NCBI GenBank assembly: GCA_031396205.1
Contig: JANNKH010000070.1
Coordinates: forward strand, 1 to 64,000
From: CAISIP01 sp031396205
GTDB taxonomy: Bacteria; Pseudomonadota; Gammaproteobacteria; Burkholderiales; Burkholderiaceae_C
Direction of reading: 5' to 3'
Length of the DNA: 64,000 bases
Part shown: piece after piece, positions 34,801 to 44,093 of the stretch
Numbering within the stretch: the stretch's first letter is position 1
How the letters are laid out: each line of letters starts with the position of its first letter
Made by a program: the position numbers and the translations under genes
Notes under the pieces: model-generated
The model's database searches: none
What the model saw: only the letters and a program-made list of their open reading frames with translations
Told to the model about the DNA's origin: nothing

Positions 34801-37629
34801 CACCACGCGATCGAAAGGCACATCCTGATAGTCGGCGCCCTCGAGCACCGTATCGCGCACCCGCGCCATCAGCTCCCGTACCGTCGGGTTGTCCGCCAGC
34901 GAGGTCCTGATCACGACGTTGTTCAGAATCATGCCGATCAGATACTCGGATTCACGGGTTCGGCGGTTGGCAAAAAAAGTGCCGACGGCAACATCCGTTT
35001 CACTGGTGTAGCGATGCAACAACGCGATGAACCCGGCCAACATGGTCATGAACAGGGTGCTCCGTTCCGCGCGACCGAGCGCACGTAACCGATTGCACAA
35101 TGGCAACGGCACTTCCGGGCGCAGCGATGCGCCTCGAAAAGTCTGAACGGCTGGTCTCGGTCCCTTCGTCGGCAACTGGAGCACCGGGGGAATGGTCGCA
35201 AACCGCTTTTTCCAGTACGCCAACTGGAGATCGGACACCGTGCCCTGCATCCACTGCCGCTGCCAGGTGGCAAATTCAGCGAACTGAACCGGTATCTCGG
35301 CTAGCGGCGATGGCAGTCCGCTGGCATAGGCCCGGTACAGCGCGACGAAATCCAACAGGAACATGTTGAACGCCCATCCGTCATGGACGGTATGGTGTTC
35401 CATGTGCATCAGGATGTTGTCGTCATCGCCAAAGCGAATCAATGTCCACCGAACGAGCGGGAGTTTGGACAGATCGAAACGGCGCTGAAACTCCTCCGTG
35501 CACCAGTCGGCGTATGCCGCCATCGCGCTTTCCCGCGATGCCTTGCCGCTGAAATCCACCACCGGCAACTGGTACCCGACCATGGGATGGACTATCTGAA
35601 CCGGCCTGCCATCCACTGTGGGAAACGTGGTCCGGTAGCTTTCATGGCGACGCAACACCTCGCCCAGAGTGCGCTCCAAGGCCGCGACATCGAGGCGGCC
35701 CTTGAACCCAAAGCTCGCCTGGAAGTTGTATGCCAGATTGCGCGGATCGAGCTGGTACAAAAACCATACCCGCTCCTGCGCAAAGGACAGCGGAATCGGG
35801 TCTGCCCGCCTGACTTCAGTGATCTTCAGCTCTCCCATCTGCGACAGCACGCGATCGCTGGTCGTTACCACGGGCACCATGCCGGCCACCGTCGGATGCT
35901 CGAAAAGCAGGCGCAGCGCGACATCCACCTTGAATTCATCGCGAATGCGCGTGGCGATCTGCGCGACCTTGAGCGAATCACCGCCCAGTTCGAAAAAATT
36001 GTCGTTGATGCCCACCTGGTCCAGGCGCAACACCTCGCCCCAGATGGCCGCCAATTTGTGTTCGTCCGCATTGCGCGGCGCCACATAGACGTTGGCAAGT
36101 TCCGGGCGCTGCGGCTGCGGTGACGGCAGTGACCTGCGATCGATCTTTCCGTTGGGCGTCAACGGAAAGGCATCGAGCGTCACATACAGTCCCGGCACCA
36201 TGTAGTCGGGTAACGACTGCGCCAGTGCTGCACGCATATCCCTGCCAGACGGCTTGCTCGATCCGGCGGGTATGACATACGCAACGATGCGCTTTTCACC
36301 CGGCACGTCCTCACGCGCAAGGACTACCGACTGGCGCACAGTCGGCATCGCATCCAGGGCCGCTTCGATCTCTCCCAGCTCGATGCGAAAACCGCGCACC
36401 TTGACCTGAAAGTCCACCCGTCCCAGGTGGTCCAACGAACCATCAGCCTTCAGGCGGGCAAGATCGCCTGTGCGGTACAGACGTTCACCACCCTGCGGCC
36501 GCAGTGGATGCGCAATGAATCGCTCCGCGGTCAATTCCGGACGACGAAAATAGCCAGTCGCCAGGCCGCTGCCGCCGATGAACAGTTCCCCCGTCTCGCC
36601 ATGCGGCACCGGCCGCAGGTCCTGATCGAATATTTCCACGGTGGTGTTGGCGATTGGCTGGCCAATGCCAACGGCGCCCGTGCCGCTGGTGACCCGCTGC
36701 AACGTCGACCAGATCGTGGTCTCCGTGGGCCCATACAGGTTCCACAACGCGGCACATCGGGGCAACAGGCGCTCGGCCAGCTCGCGCGTCAATGTCTCGC
36801 CGCCGCACAGGATGCGCATGGACGCCGAGCCGTGCCAACCGCTGTCCAGCAACAGCCGCCAGGTGGCAGGTGTTGCCTGCATGACCGATATTGCTTGCGA
36901 CGCAATGGTGTCGGCGAGTTGGCGTCCGTCGGCCGCCATCGGACGAGTCGCTATGACAAGCTGCGCGCCAACGACCAGCGGCAAATACAGCTCAAGGCCC
37001 GCGATGTCAAACGACAGCGTCGTCACCGCCAGCAGCCGATCGTCGGGTCCCAGGCCCGGATTGTCACGCAAACTGCCCAGGAAATTCGACAATGCACGGT
37101 GCGGAATTTCCACACCTTTCGGCCGGCCCGTCGATCCTGAGGTATAGATGATGTAGGCCGAATCGTCGCCTGTCACATCCGATGGGAATCGGTCCCCCGA
37201 TTGTTGCCCGATCGTCGGCCAGTCTTCATCCAGCGCCAACAAGACCAAATTGTCCCGGGTCATGCTGTTCCTGAGCGCAGCCTGGGTCAGCACATGACGC
37301 GCGCCGGAATCTTCCAGCATGTAGCTGATGCGGTCCGACGGATAGGCGGGGTCGATCGGTATGTAGGTGCCGCCGGCTTTCAAGGTGCCGAGCAACGCGA
37401 CCATCATGTCGATTGACCGCTCCACACAGATACCGACCAGACCACCCCGCTGGACACCGATCGCCCTCAGGTGACGTGCCAACTGGTTGGTGCGCGCCTC
37501 CAGTTCGGCATAGGTCAGCGACACTCCCTCGCAGGAAATCGCCATTTTTTCGGGCGTTCTCGCCGCACTGAGCGAGAACAGATCATGGACAGGCAACACC
37601 AATGTGGCATGCTGGATCGAATTTGTCAT
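31891..37629 (-). CDS. Bimodular nonribosomal peptide synthetase, A-T-C-A-T-TE
   Basis: 1912-residue NRPS. Order: adenylation 1 (about 20-505; YTSGSTGRPKG 162-172, YGPTETT 299-305, NGKIDRR 493-499), carrier 1 (Ser552 in LGGDSL), condensation (about 610-1060; HHTVHDG 745-751, active-site His intact), adenylation 2 (about 1085-1575), carrier 2 (Ser1624 in VGGHSL), thioesterase (about 1670-1912). Aligned by eye to GrsA, the pocket codes read DILQLGLIWK and DILQLGMIWK, which I know as glycine codes. The thioesterase elbow is GGCEG with Cys1755 as nucleophile and His1890 in GNHASW. ATG 37629 has an AGGAGGAGG site. The first module has no condensation domain, so it starts the chain; a Gly-Gly product is inferred. 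Follows asnB by 73 bases. Confidence 0.93.
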   Translation of the reverse strand: MTNSIQHATLVLPVHDLFSLSAARTPEKMAISCEGVSLTYAELEARTNQLARHLRAIGVQRGGLVGICVERSIDMMVALLGTLKAGGTYIPIDPAYPSDRISYMLEDSGARHVLTQAALRNSMTRDNLVLLALDEDWPTIGQQSGDRFPSDVTGDDSAYIIYTSGSTGRPKGVEIPHRALSNFLGSLRDNPGLGPDDRLLAVTTLSFDIAGLELYLPLVVGAQLVIATRPMAADGRQLADTIASQAISVMQATPATWRLLLDSGWHGSASMRILCGGETLTRELAERLLPRCAALWNLYGPTETTIWSTLQRVTSGTGAVGIGQPIANTTVEIFDQDLRPVPHGETGELFIGGSGLATGYFRRPELTAERFIAHPLRPQGGERLYRTGDLARLKADGSLDHLGRVDFQVKVRGFRIELGEIEAALDAMPTVRQSVVLAREDVPGEKRIVAYVIPAGSSKPSGRDMRAALAQSLPDYMVPGLYVTLDAFPLTPNGKIDRRSLPSPQPQRPELANVYVAPRNADEHKLAAIWGEVLRLDQVGINDNFFELGGDSLKVAQIATRIRDEFKVDVALRLLFEHPTVAGMVPVVTTSDRVLSQMGELKITEVRRADPIPLSFAQERVWFLYQLDPRNLAYNFQASFGFKGRLDVAALERTLGEVLRRHESYRTTFPTVDGRPVQIVHPMVGYQLPVVDFSGKASRESAMAAYADWCTEEFQRRFDLSKLPLVRWTLIRFGDDDNILMHMEHHTVHDGWAFNMFLLDFVALYRAYASGLPSPLAEIPVQFAEFATWQRQWMQGTVSDLQLAYWKKRFATIPPVLQLPTKGPRPAVQTFRGASLRPEVPLPLCNRLRALGRAERSTLFMTMLAGFIALLHRYTSETDVAVGTFFANRRTRESEYLIGMILNNVVIRTSLADNPTVRELMARVRDTVLEGADYQDVPFDRVVEAVQPRRDLSMNPLFQVMFSFHDEPMPKAGLPGLDVRLTPVLSNGSAKFDLGVIGIPHSAQILGLLQGGDQDGLTMIWEHNTDLFETQTIALMFEHYRVLLQSMVANPDQRVSELAIVDADDYRKYLIGWNDTAAAYPRTDCVHTLIAAQAARTPDRVAVVFESQQLTYRALDEQSNQLAAYLRGRGVGRGTLVGICLERSERMLVGLLGILKSGGAYVPIDPAFPIDRQRFMIEDAALTILVTERDLDKALGTHQLTVVRLDADADAIAAMPLAPKPGVVGDSEDPAYVIFTSGSTGRPKGVQVPHRALANFLHAMRRRPGLGQDDRLYAVTTLSFDIAGLELYLPLTVGARTIICPRHVAVNGAALMADLAQSGANTMQATPTTWQMLVDSGWTGGRGFRALCGGEALPRALAQDLLPRVGELWNMYGPTETTIWSTVERVQAGTGSVPIGRPIDNTQIFVLDPYGNGVPAGVTGELCIGGDGVASGYLNRPELSAERFIRNPIAGCDGVVYRTGDLARVRLEGTLECLGRNDQQVKLRGFRIELGEIESRLDALDAVGQSVAIVREDVPGDARLVAYVVPADGQEPAPPKLLERLRASLPEYMLPSAFVFLNELPLTANGKVDRKALPRPEGGRQTSASRYIAPRTAFETQLQTIWQDVLGVSPLGMTDDFFAVGGHSLLAVRLVSQIEVKTGKRLELAALLNGRTIEHVARQLGADTTLEHSAGFLALQTAGARTPFFAGGSSPKYTDVAKGLGADQPVYRLDLYAVQSHRLAQGLKPFRRIEEYATYFLAEIRKVQPQGPYRLGGGCEGAYLAFEMAQQLQQQGEVVERLVMWIPPPLWATEGFSWKRSAPVVVARQLRYFITGGALKNPSWSALRVLAKHEYIEYLIMRSLMMYAPKGKYNGRTTIVRTEHSPIQTTADLNRPWAERSVEGADVVVVPGNHASWFDKHMDHFVRVLRTALGIR

Positions 37630-37702
37630 GTGGCCTCCTCCTGGTCCGGTATACCGGACTAGATATTTTCTTGTATCGAAAGCAGTTGCAACTGCTCGCC
37701 CA

Positions 37703-39571
37703 TCAGTAGCTGGCGCAACGCCCCAGGTCGGTCTGCACCGATTCAATCGTCGCGCCCTGAAAAAACAGTCGCCCCCACACCTCCAGCATCATCAGTTTAC
37801 CGGTGAGCCTGCGATCTGCCGTCGCGAACAAATGATCGGCCTCGCGCCGGCCAAGTTTGAAATGACCGGTGACGAAACCTGAATCGAAGAAGTCCGGGTG
37901 GATCCGCATCCGGCGAAACGCGGATACGTCGAAGCCCCGCTTTTTGCGATGGCTCAGCGACTGGGGCAGATAACGGTCTGCGACCCGGCGCAGCACCCAT
38001 TTGTCCCGTATGAACGGATGGTCCTTTTCCCACACCGTGGGGGAAAACCGCAGCTTGAAGCGGGTCGGCATGTTGATTGCGGTTGCGACCAGATCCTCGT
38101 CGAGGAACGGAAAGCGCGCCTCGAGGCTCGCGCGCATCCCCATGGTGTCGTTGCGATGCAGCAGCGTTCGCAAGTGACCCGACAGCATGTCCACACTGCG
38201 GATGGTCATCCCCGAGGTCTTGCCCATGCGTTGGGCATACGTCGCTCGCGTGTCACGCATGTCGAGCGTGGTTTGGAATTGGCCCAGCATGTCCGGCACC
38301 AACCGCTGACTGACGCCTGGCGTCTCCCACAGATGGTCCCCGATGACGGGAATTTTGTTGACGAGCCTGCGCAACCGATCAACGAGCCGATCATAGGCAG
38401 CCCACATGGGTTCCAGCGCCAGGTACTCATAGCCCAGGAAGCACTCGTCGGATGCCTCGCCGGTCAGCACTGCCTTGACCCCGTGCTGATGGACGAGCGA
38501 CGAGACCATCATGAACGGTACGCTGTGCGGGTGCCCGTAAAAAGGCTGCTCGTAGTGGAACATGACCTCCGGCGTGAGCCGCACAAAATCGTCGTCGCGC
38601 GTCTCCACCGTCAGCAGATCCAGTTTCAGGTGCTTCGCCAGGGCCGACGCCGCATCGAACTCGCTCAACGGCCCCACCACGTTGGCATGAAATATCGCGA
38701 GGTTATTGTGGTATTTGGTTGCGATGGCCATCAACACCGATGAATCCACCCCGCCACTGCACAACGCGCCGACCGGCGTATCGGCAAACATCATGCGCTC
38801 GACGGCCTGGTTGAGCAGCTCGTCAATGCGGTCAACCGCCTGGTTCGGGGTCAATCGCTCCAGCCTGGCGGCATGCTCGGCGTCGAACATGTCCGGTATC
38901 TGGCAGAAGCTGGCCTGTTCTGGCGAAGTTCCGGGGTTGATGACGGTCACCGTGCCGGGCGGCACGATGTCGATGTTGGCATAGAAGCCGCTGTCGCGGA
39001 CCGGGGCTCCGAAGTCCATCAGATAGCGGATGATTTGCATGGAGTTGGGTAGCGGTGTGATCCAGGGCGTCATGGCCTTGATCTCCGATGCGAAGATCAG
39101 CTTCTCATCGTCCTGGTAGACGTGCAGCGGCTTGATCCCGAAGCGGTCGCGCGCAAGCACGACGCTCTTTCGCCGCCGATCAAAATACGCAAAGGCGAAC
39201 ATGCCGCGAAGCCGTGGCAAGGTTGCCCGGTAGCCGAATGCGATCAGGCATTGGAGCAATACCTCGGTGTCACTGGCGGTCCGAAACTCGACCCCACGCT
39301 CAGTCAATTCCTGCCGCAATTGCCTGAAGTTGTAGATCTCGCCATTGAAAACGAGGCAATGCTGGTTCTGCGCGTCCCAGAAAGGCTGATTGCTGCGCGG
39401 ATCCAGATCTACCAGCGACAGGCGGGTATGCGCGAAGCCGATACCGGCCTCGCTGTGGATACCCTGGCCATCAGGACCGCGATGTGCGATCCGGCGGGCG
39501 GAGGTCACCAACCGCTCTTTGTCAGGCTCGCGCACTCCATCCTTGTAGATAACACCGAAGATGCCACACAT
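37703..39571 (-). CDS. asnB: Glutamine-hydrolysing asparagine synthase (AsnB)
   Basis: A complete AsnB-type amidotransferase of 622 residues. The start is MCGIFG, giving the Ntn-hydrolase Cys2 after Met removal (ATG 39571; an ATG three codons upstream would block this and is not used). The glutaminase domain has AHRGPDG and FNGEIYN; the synthase domain has CSGGVDSS (SGGVDS 272-277) and EASDECFLGYEY. It is the only one of four homologues here with a full glutaminase site. It could supply asparagine or transfer ammonia to a peptide or sugar acid. It is co-directional with the NRPS, so a link to NRPS product amidation is plausible. Confidence 0.9.
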   Translation of the reverse strand: MCGIFGVIYKDGVREPDKERLVTSARRIAHRGPDGQGIHSEAGIGFAHTRLSLVDLDPRSNQPFWDAQNQHCLVFNGEIYNFRQLRQELTERGVEFRTASDTEVLLQCLIAFGYRATLPRLRGMFAFAYFDRRRKSVVLARDRFGIKPLHVYQDDEKLIFASEIKAMTPWITPLPNSMQIIRYLMDFGAPVRDSGFYANIDIVPPGTVTVINPGTSPEQASFCQIPDMFDAEHAARLERLTPNQAVDRIDELLNQAVERMMFADTPVGALCSGGVDSSVLMAIATKYHNNLAIFHANVVGPLSEFDAASALAKHLKLDLLTVETRDDDFVRLTPEVMFHYEQPFYGHPHSVPFMMVSSLVHQHGVKAVLTGEASDECFLGYEYLALEPMWAAYDRLVDRLRRLVNKIPVIGDHLWETPGVSQRLVPDMLGQFQTTLDMRDTRATYAQRMGKTSGMTIRSVDMLSGHLRTLLHRNDTMGMRASLEARFPFLDEDLVATAINMPTRFKLRFSPTVWEKDHPFIRDKWVLRRVADRYLPQSLSHRKKRGFDVSAFRRMRIHPDFFDSGFVTGHFKLGRREADHLFATADRRLTGKLMMLEVWGRLFFQGATIESVQTDLGRCASY

Positions 39572-39906
39572 GTCGTTCAAACCCTTTCACTGGAAGCTGC
39601 AAGAATCCCGCTTTGCGGTTCGGCGCGTCCCGGGGCGGGACCTACTGGCGGCCTGGCGTCATAGCACCAGGTTGTTGTCAATTGGTATGAATGTAACCGC
39701 CGACCGGGCCTTTATTTCCGGTGGTCGCAGGAATGTTTTTCCGGCCGACCGCACGAAACCGTCGTCGATCGCAGCGTTGTGTCTTGCGCATTGGCCAAGC
39801 AGCACCGCCTTGTCGGCACGGGGTCGCATTGCCTTGCTCCGCACCCGGCCGGTCACATTGCGGCAGGCTGGTACGCTTACGGGCATTGCCGGAATGACGG
39901 CGTTTA
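39572..39906. other. Divergent promoter region between asnB and FemAB-like gene
   Basis: 335 bases between divergent genes, expected to hold promoters for both. I see a TTGACA hexamer on the minus strand (39676-39681) but no matching -10 at the right spacing, and no sigma-54 element fitting GG-N10-GC with good flanks. No gene is supported here. Confidence 0.4.
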
Positions 39907-41649
39907 ATGGGTCGATCAGAAATTATGAGTCTCACACAGGTTAGCCTGTTGCGCGGTCAAGCGGCAGAAGCCGCGTTGTCCGATCCGCGCTTCCTCGCCC
40001 ACTGGCGCAACCTGCATGGCAGTTGCCCACACGCAACGGCGTTTCAATCGCCAGGCTTTGTGTGCACCTGGTACCGGGCCTATTGCGCCCAATGGCAACC
40101 CGTCATTGCCCAGTCGGCGCAAGCCGATGGCGAACTCGCCGCATTGTGGTTGCTCGCGCATGACCCGGTTGCGGGATTGCTGGCCCACGCCGGTACGCAC
40201 CAGGCAGAGTACCAGGTCTGGCTTGCCCTGCCGGGCACGGACGCAGCCTTTCTTTCTGCGGCCTGGAAGCAGCTCAAGAGGGCGCTTGCTTTCTCTGCGC
40301 TGGGTTTCAAATTTCTTCCGAATGCCACCCTCGCCGACACATTGGCGAGCGTCGATGGAATGCACGATTGCGCGAAGATTCGCAGCCATCGCAGACCTTT
40401 GTTGAAATTGGACGCTGAAGCCGTGAAAGCGTCATTCTCCAAGAAGAGCAACAAGAGCCGGTTCAACCGACTCAAGAGGCTCGGTACGATCGAGTTCCGT
40501 CGTCTGACAGACCCTGCAGAACTTGACCTTTTCTTTGACAAGCTGATTGCGTTTTATGATTTCCGACAAGGTGCCATCAATAGCTCGACGCCGTTTCGGG
40601 AAGACCGCCACAAGCGGGCGTTTCACCGCGCGTTGCTGGCGGACGGGGACAGTGGGGCTTACGTCACGGTCACCATGCTGGATGGTGAACCGATTGCCGC
40701 ATTCTGGGGCTCCGACAGTGGGCACTGCGTGCACCTTGGCATGCTGTTCTACTCGCCTTTTCTGGCAGAGCACTCGCCTGGAAAGCTGCACATCATGGAT
40801 TTGAGCGCGCAACTACTGCGCGACGGCATACAGGTGCTGGACCTGACCCCTGGCGGCGATGCCTGGAAGGATCGATTTGCCAATGACCACGATACGGTCG
40901 CCGAGGCCATCGTCTATAGGTCAACGCTGGCGCGTCGGCGCGCGGACGGTCAGGAGCACCTGTTGCAATTGGCCCGACGGTGTGCTGCGGCCGCGGGTGT
41001 TTCGACGGCGACGGTACGTTCATTCACGCACAGGCTGGTACGCGTTCGGCCAGCCCAGGTTATCCGCAAGCTCCGCGACTGGACCACCATAGACCGGGAG
41101 TTTCGCGTCTACCGCGCAACCCGTATCCTCGCAGCCTCGCAGCATGCTGACGACAGAGTTCGCTGCAATGCTCTGCCAGACCTGCTGTCGTTCGAAGCAG
41201 GTGAGTCGTGGCAAAGTCGCGATGGGTTCCTGTCCAGCGCGCTGGAACGGATCGAAAATGGCACTCGCGCCTATTCCGTCTGTATTGACGACCGATTGGC
41301 GCATGTGGGCTGGTTGACCCATGGCCTGCAGTCCTATATGACGGAGGTGAAACAGTCGATGACGTTTCCCGTTGGCAGCGTCGCCCTGTTCGATTTCTAT
41401 TCGCACCCCAATTTCAGAGGGCGCGGCCTTTACCGCGCGACGATCAGCCACATGCTGCAACAGGCATTCACTGACGAAGCCATCGCGTACGCCTACATAT
41501 CGGTGCTGGCCGACAATGCGCCGTCGCGCCACGTGATCGAGAAAATGGGGTTCGAGTACCAGGGCTCGTTCTACTGGCAACGTCGATTTGGCAAAGAACG
41601 CAAATGGGCCAGTCCATCCTTCAGCCTGCCAGAGGCCGCCAATGCCTAG
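39907..41649 (+). CDS. FemAB/CelD-like acyltransferase fused to a C-terminal GNAT domain
   Basis: A 580-residue two-part acyltransferase. The N-terminal ~340 residues resemble the BioF2/CelD-type GNAT (KKSNKSRFNRLKRLG; DGEPIAAFWGSDSGHCVHLGM; LDLTPGGDAWKDRFAN). The last ~85 residues are a second GNAT core with the acetyl-CoA loop SHPNFRGRGLYRATI and NAPSRHVIEKMGF. It may therefore carry two acyl-transfer sites. ATG 39907 is used; ATG 39925 is a second candidate. The following deacetylase start lies inside its last codons, so the two are translated together. Substrate unknown; an amino-sugar or lipid-linked acceptor is plausible. Confidence 0.83.
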   Translation: MGRSEIMSLTQVSLLRGQAAEAALSDPRFLAHWRNLHGSCPHATAFQSPGFVCTWYRAYCAQWQPVIAQSAQADGELAALWLLAHDPVAGLLAHAGTHQAEYQVWLALPGTDAAFLSAAWKQLKRALAFSALGFKFLPNATLADTLASVDGMHDCAKIRSHRRPLLKLDAEAVKASFSKKSNKSRFNRLKRLGTIEFRRLTDPAELDLFFDKLIAFYDFRQGAINSSTPFREDRHKRAFHRALLADGDSGAYVTVTMLDGEPIAAFWGSDSGHCVHLGMLFYSPFLAEHSPGKLHIMDLSAQLLRDGIQVLDLTPGGDAWKDRFANDHDTVAEAIVYRSTLARRRADGQEHLLQLARRCAAAAGVSTATVRSFTHRLVRVRPAQVIRKLRDWTTIDREFRVYRATRILAASQHADDRVRCNALPDLLSFEAGESWQSRDGFLSSALERIENGTRAYSVCIDDRLAHVGWLTHGLQSYMTEVKQSMTFPVGSVALFDFYSHPNFRGRGLYRATISHMLQQAFTDEAIAYAYISVLADNAPSRHVIEKMGFEYQGSFYWQRRFGKERKWASPSFSLPEAANA

Positions 41650-42670
41650 GCCCAAGTTACTGTTCTTGTTTGTCTGCCGGTTGACCGGGCTTTTTCATTT
41701 GGCAAAGTGGTTGACCCGTGGCCGACTCAAGATCCTGTGCTACCACGGTTTTGAACTCGCAGACGAAACCGATTTTCGGCCGAAGCTGTTCATCACTGGC
41801 AAGCAGTTTGAACGGCGCATGGCGGCGGTTCGACGTTACGGTTTGCGCGTAATACCGCTGGATGAGGCAGTCGATCGGCTATATGCAAAAACCTTGCCGG
41901 ACAACGCGATCACCATCACCATCGACGACGGATTCGACTCCTTTTTTCGTGTCGCCGTGCCCTGCCTGCAGCGCCATCAGTTCCCGGCCACGGTCTACGT
42001 CACCAGCTACTACGTGCAGAACCCGAACCCGATTTTTCGGCTCGTCGTGCAATATATGTTCTGGAAATCGACCAAGACCGTGCTGGTGATCGATAACATG
42101 ACATGGTGCCCCCCGCAAAGCATCGACCTCACGGAGCCTGACCAGGTCGAACGGCTGATGTGGGAATGCATCGACTTCGGCGAACGGGGGGCAACAGAGC
42201 AGATGCGCTGCCAGATCTGCGAGGAACTTGGAGCGCTACTCGGCGTGCCCTATTCCGGGATCGTGCGTTCTCGCATGCTTCACCTGATGTCGCCGGACCA
42301 GCTGGGTTCGCTTGCGCAGTCGGGCATTGCGGTGGAACTACATACTCACCGACACCGTTTCTCCTGTGATGATGCGTCGCAGGCGCAACGTGAAATTATC
42401 GACAACCGGACAGCGCTCAAGCAATGGATCGCCACGGAGCCAAAACATTTCTGTTATCCGAGCGGACTATGGGACGAGCGCCAATGGGCATGGCTCGACG
42501 CGATGCAGGTGAAAAGCGCAACCACCTGCCTGCCGGGGCTCAATTCACCCGCCACGCCACGCCACGCGCTGCGGCGTTTCCTGGATGGAGAGAACATCCA
42601 TCAGCTGGAGTTCGAGGCCGCGCTCAGTGGATTTTCGGATTTGCTTCGGACATTGCGCCGCGCCACGTGA
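41642..42670 (+). CDS. NodB-type polysaccharide deacetylase (1)
   Basis: A 342-residue carbohydrate esterase family 4-type enzyme. Seen: ILCYHGF near the start, motif 1 as ITIDDGFDS (Asp95, Asp96) and motif 2 HTHRH (234-238) with the metal-binding histidines, then a HFCYPSG segment. It hydrolyses N- or O-acetyl groups from a saccharide. ATG 41642 overlaps the previous stop by eight bases and has AGAGG nearby; the open frame upstream is not used. No clear secretion signal is visible; residues 5-20 are moderately hydrophobic. Confidence 0.88.
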   Translation: MPRPKLLFLFVCRLTGLFHLAKWLTRGRLKILCYHGFELADETDFRPKLFITGKQFERRMAAVRRYGLRVIPLDEAVDRLYAKTLPDNAITITIDDGFDSFFRVAVPCLQRHQFPATVYVTSYYVQNPNPIFRLVVQYMFWKSTKTVLVIDNMTWCPPQSIDLTEPDQVERLMWECIDFGERGATEQMRCQICEELGALLGVPYSGIVRSRMLHLMSPDQLGSLAQSGIAVELHTHRHRFSCDDASQAQREIIDNRTALKQWIATEPKHFCYPSGLWDERQWAWLDAMQVKSATTCLPGLNSPATPRHALRRFLDGENIHQLEFEAALSGFSDLLRTLRRAT

Positions 42671-42688
42671 AGCGGCTCGCCTGATCGG

Positions 42689-43945
42689 CTAGCGGTTCAT
42701 GTTCGACAAACAGGATTGCATCAAAAGCCCCACCAGCGCTTCCGATCTGCCACGCCTGGATGCCTGGCGGACAGCCTGCGGGACTGGCAATGCCCACTGC
42801 CCATTACGCCAGTCCCGCACCAGCCGTTGAAGGGCCGCGGCGATCTCGTCCGAAGCGTCCAGCGGCACGATGTCGTTGAGTCCCGCCCGCCGCAATACAC
42901 CGGCCGTATCGCCCTGCGGATCGGTCAACCCCACAATGGGTCTTCCGGCGCGCAGGTATTCATAGACCTTTGCCGGTATCTGCGCATTGCAGTTGCTCGC
43001 CTGCATGACCAGCAAGGCATCGGCGGACATCATCTCTTGCAGCGCCTCGCGGTAAGAGATTGGCGGGCATATCTCGATGAAGTCCGACGCGCCAGCTGCA
43101 GAGGCAAGCTCCGTCAACAACGCATCCTGGAACGATGCCCGGAATCGGACACGCAGATCGGCAGGCCCCAGCAAGCCAGCCAGTTTCAAGCGCCCAAGTG
43201 CCTCGAAGAGCTGGGACGGATCCCGCTCCGACGGATAGACGATTCCACTGTGCAACAGGATCAAAGGTCGACCGTTCCGGTCTTCGGGCCCACGGGCTGC
43301 CGCCTGAGTCGACGCAAAGCTCTCTTCGTCGTAGCCGTTCTCGACCACGACCATGCGCCCAGCGGCGTCGGGATAACGTTGCCGGTAGTCCTCGGCCGCT
43401 CCCGGGGTCGTGAATACGCAGTAGGCCGCATGACGGGTTGCGTCTGCCTCTATCGCCAGAAAGCTTTTTTTGGTCTGCGGATCGGGCGGATAGTCAACCT
43501 GCGCCATCGGGTCACGGAAATCGGCTACCCATGGGATACCGGTCTTGCGGTGCAACGCCGATCCGATCACATGCGCAGTCGCTATCGGGTAGGTTGACCA
43601 GATCACATCCGGCTTATGCTGTCGGATCAACCGCAGTCCCTCATGAATGCCCGCGAACTTCCAGCTCATCCACCGATCGGGGCGCGCCGTCCAGCCCAGG
43701 TAGCGTCCGCCGAGCTGCAAATGCCGTGCCGCGTCCAGCGCAAACGCGCGGCGTACGATCGTGTCGCGTGGCACCTCGGCCATCAGATCCTGACTGGTAC
43801 TCTCGAAAGCGACCGGCGAAGCTCCCAGCACGATCGGCTGCCAACCCAATGAAGGGAGATGCTGGACGAATCGCAAAGTACGCTGTATCCCGCTGCTCCC
43901 GGAGAGCGGCGGAAAGTGGAATGCGATCATCAATACGCGTTTCAA
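42689..43945 (-). CDS. GT-B glycosyltransferase (GT4-like)
   Basis: Glycosyltransferase of about 418 residues. The N-terminus reads LMIAFHFPPLSGSSGIQRT, a typical GT4 opening with the glycine loop for the acceptor side; the C-terminal half has the donor-binding signature YEYLRAGRPIVGLTDPQGDTAG split over residues about 350-370. It likely adds one sugar of the EPS repeat on the cytoplasmic face. TTG 43945 (LKRVLMIAF) is the best start because the family begins with this motif, with AGG upstream; ATG 43930 is the alternative. The longer upstream frame is not conserved. Donor and linkage unknown. It runs opposite to its neighbours. Confidence 0.85.
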   Translation of the reverse strand: MKRVLMIAFHFPPLSGSSGIQRTLRFVQHLPSLGWQPIVLGASPVAFESTSQDLMAEVPRDTIVRRAFALDAARHLQLGGRYLGWTARPDRWMSWKFAGIHEGLRLIRQHKPDVIWSTYPIATAHVIGSALHRKTGIPWVADFRDPMAQVDYPPDPQTKKSFLAIEADATRHAAYCVFTTPGAAEDYRQRYPDAAGRMVVVENGYDEESFASTQAAARGPEDRNGRPLILLHSGIVYPSERDPSQLFEALGRLKLAGLLGPADLRVRFRASFQDALLTELASAAGASDFIEICPPISYREALQEMMSADALLVMQASNCNAQIPAKVYEYLRAGRPIVGLTDPQGDTAGVLRRAGLNDIVPLDASDEIAAALQRLVRDWRNGQWALPVPQAVRQASRRGRSEALVGLLMQSCLSNMNR

Positions 43946-44093
43946 ATGGCTGCCTGGACTGTTAAGTGCGTGAATTTGTTGAGATTCTATGACCTGTGAT
44001 CCCCGTATATTCGTGCAGCGAAGCATGACCTCCAACGCAATGCGCTGCATCCTGCATGGCGCTTTTCTCCAATAACGGCACCCTTGACGACCC

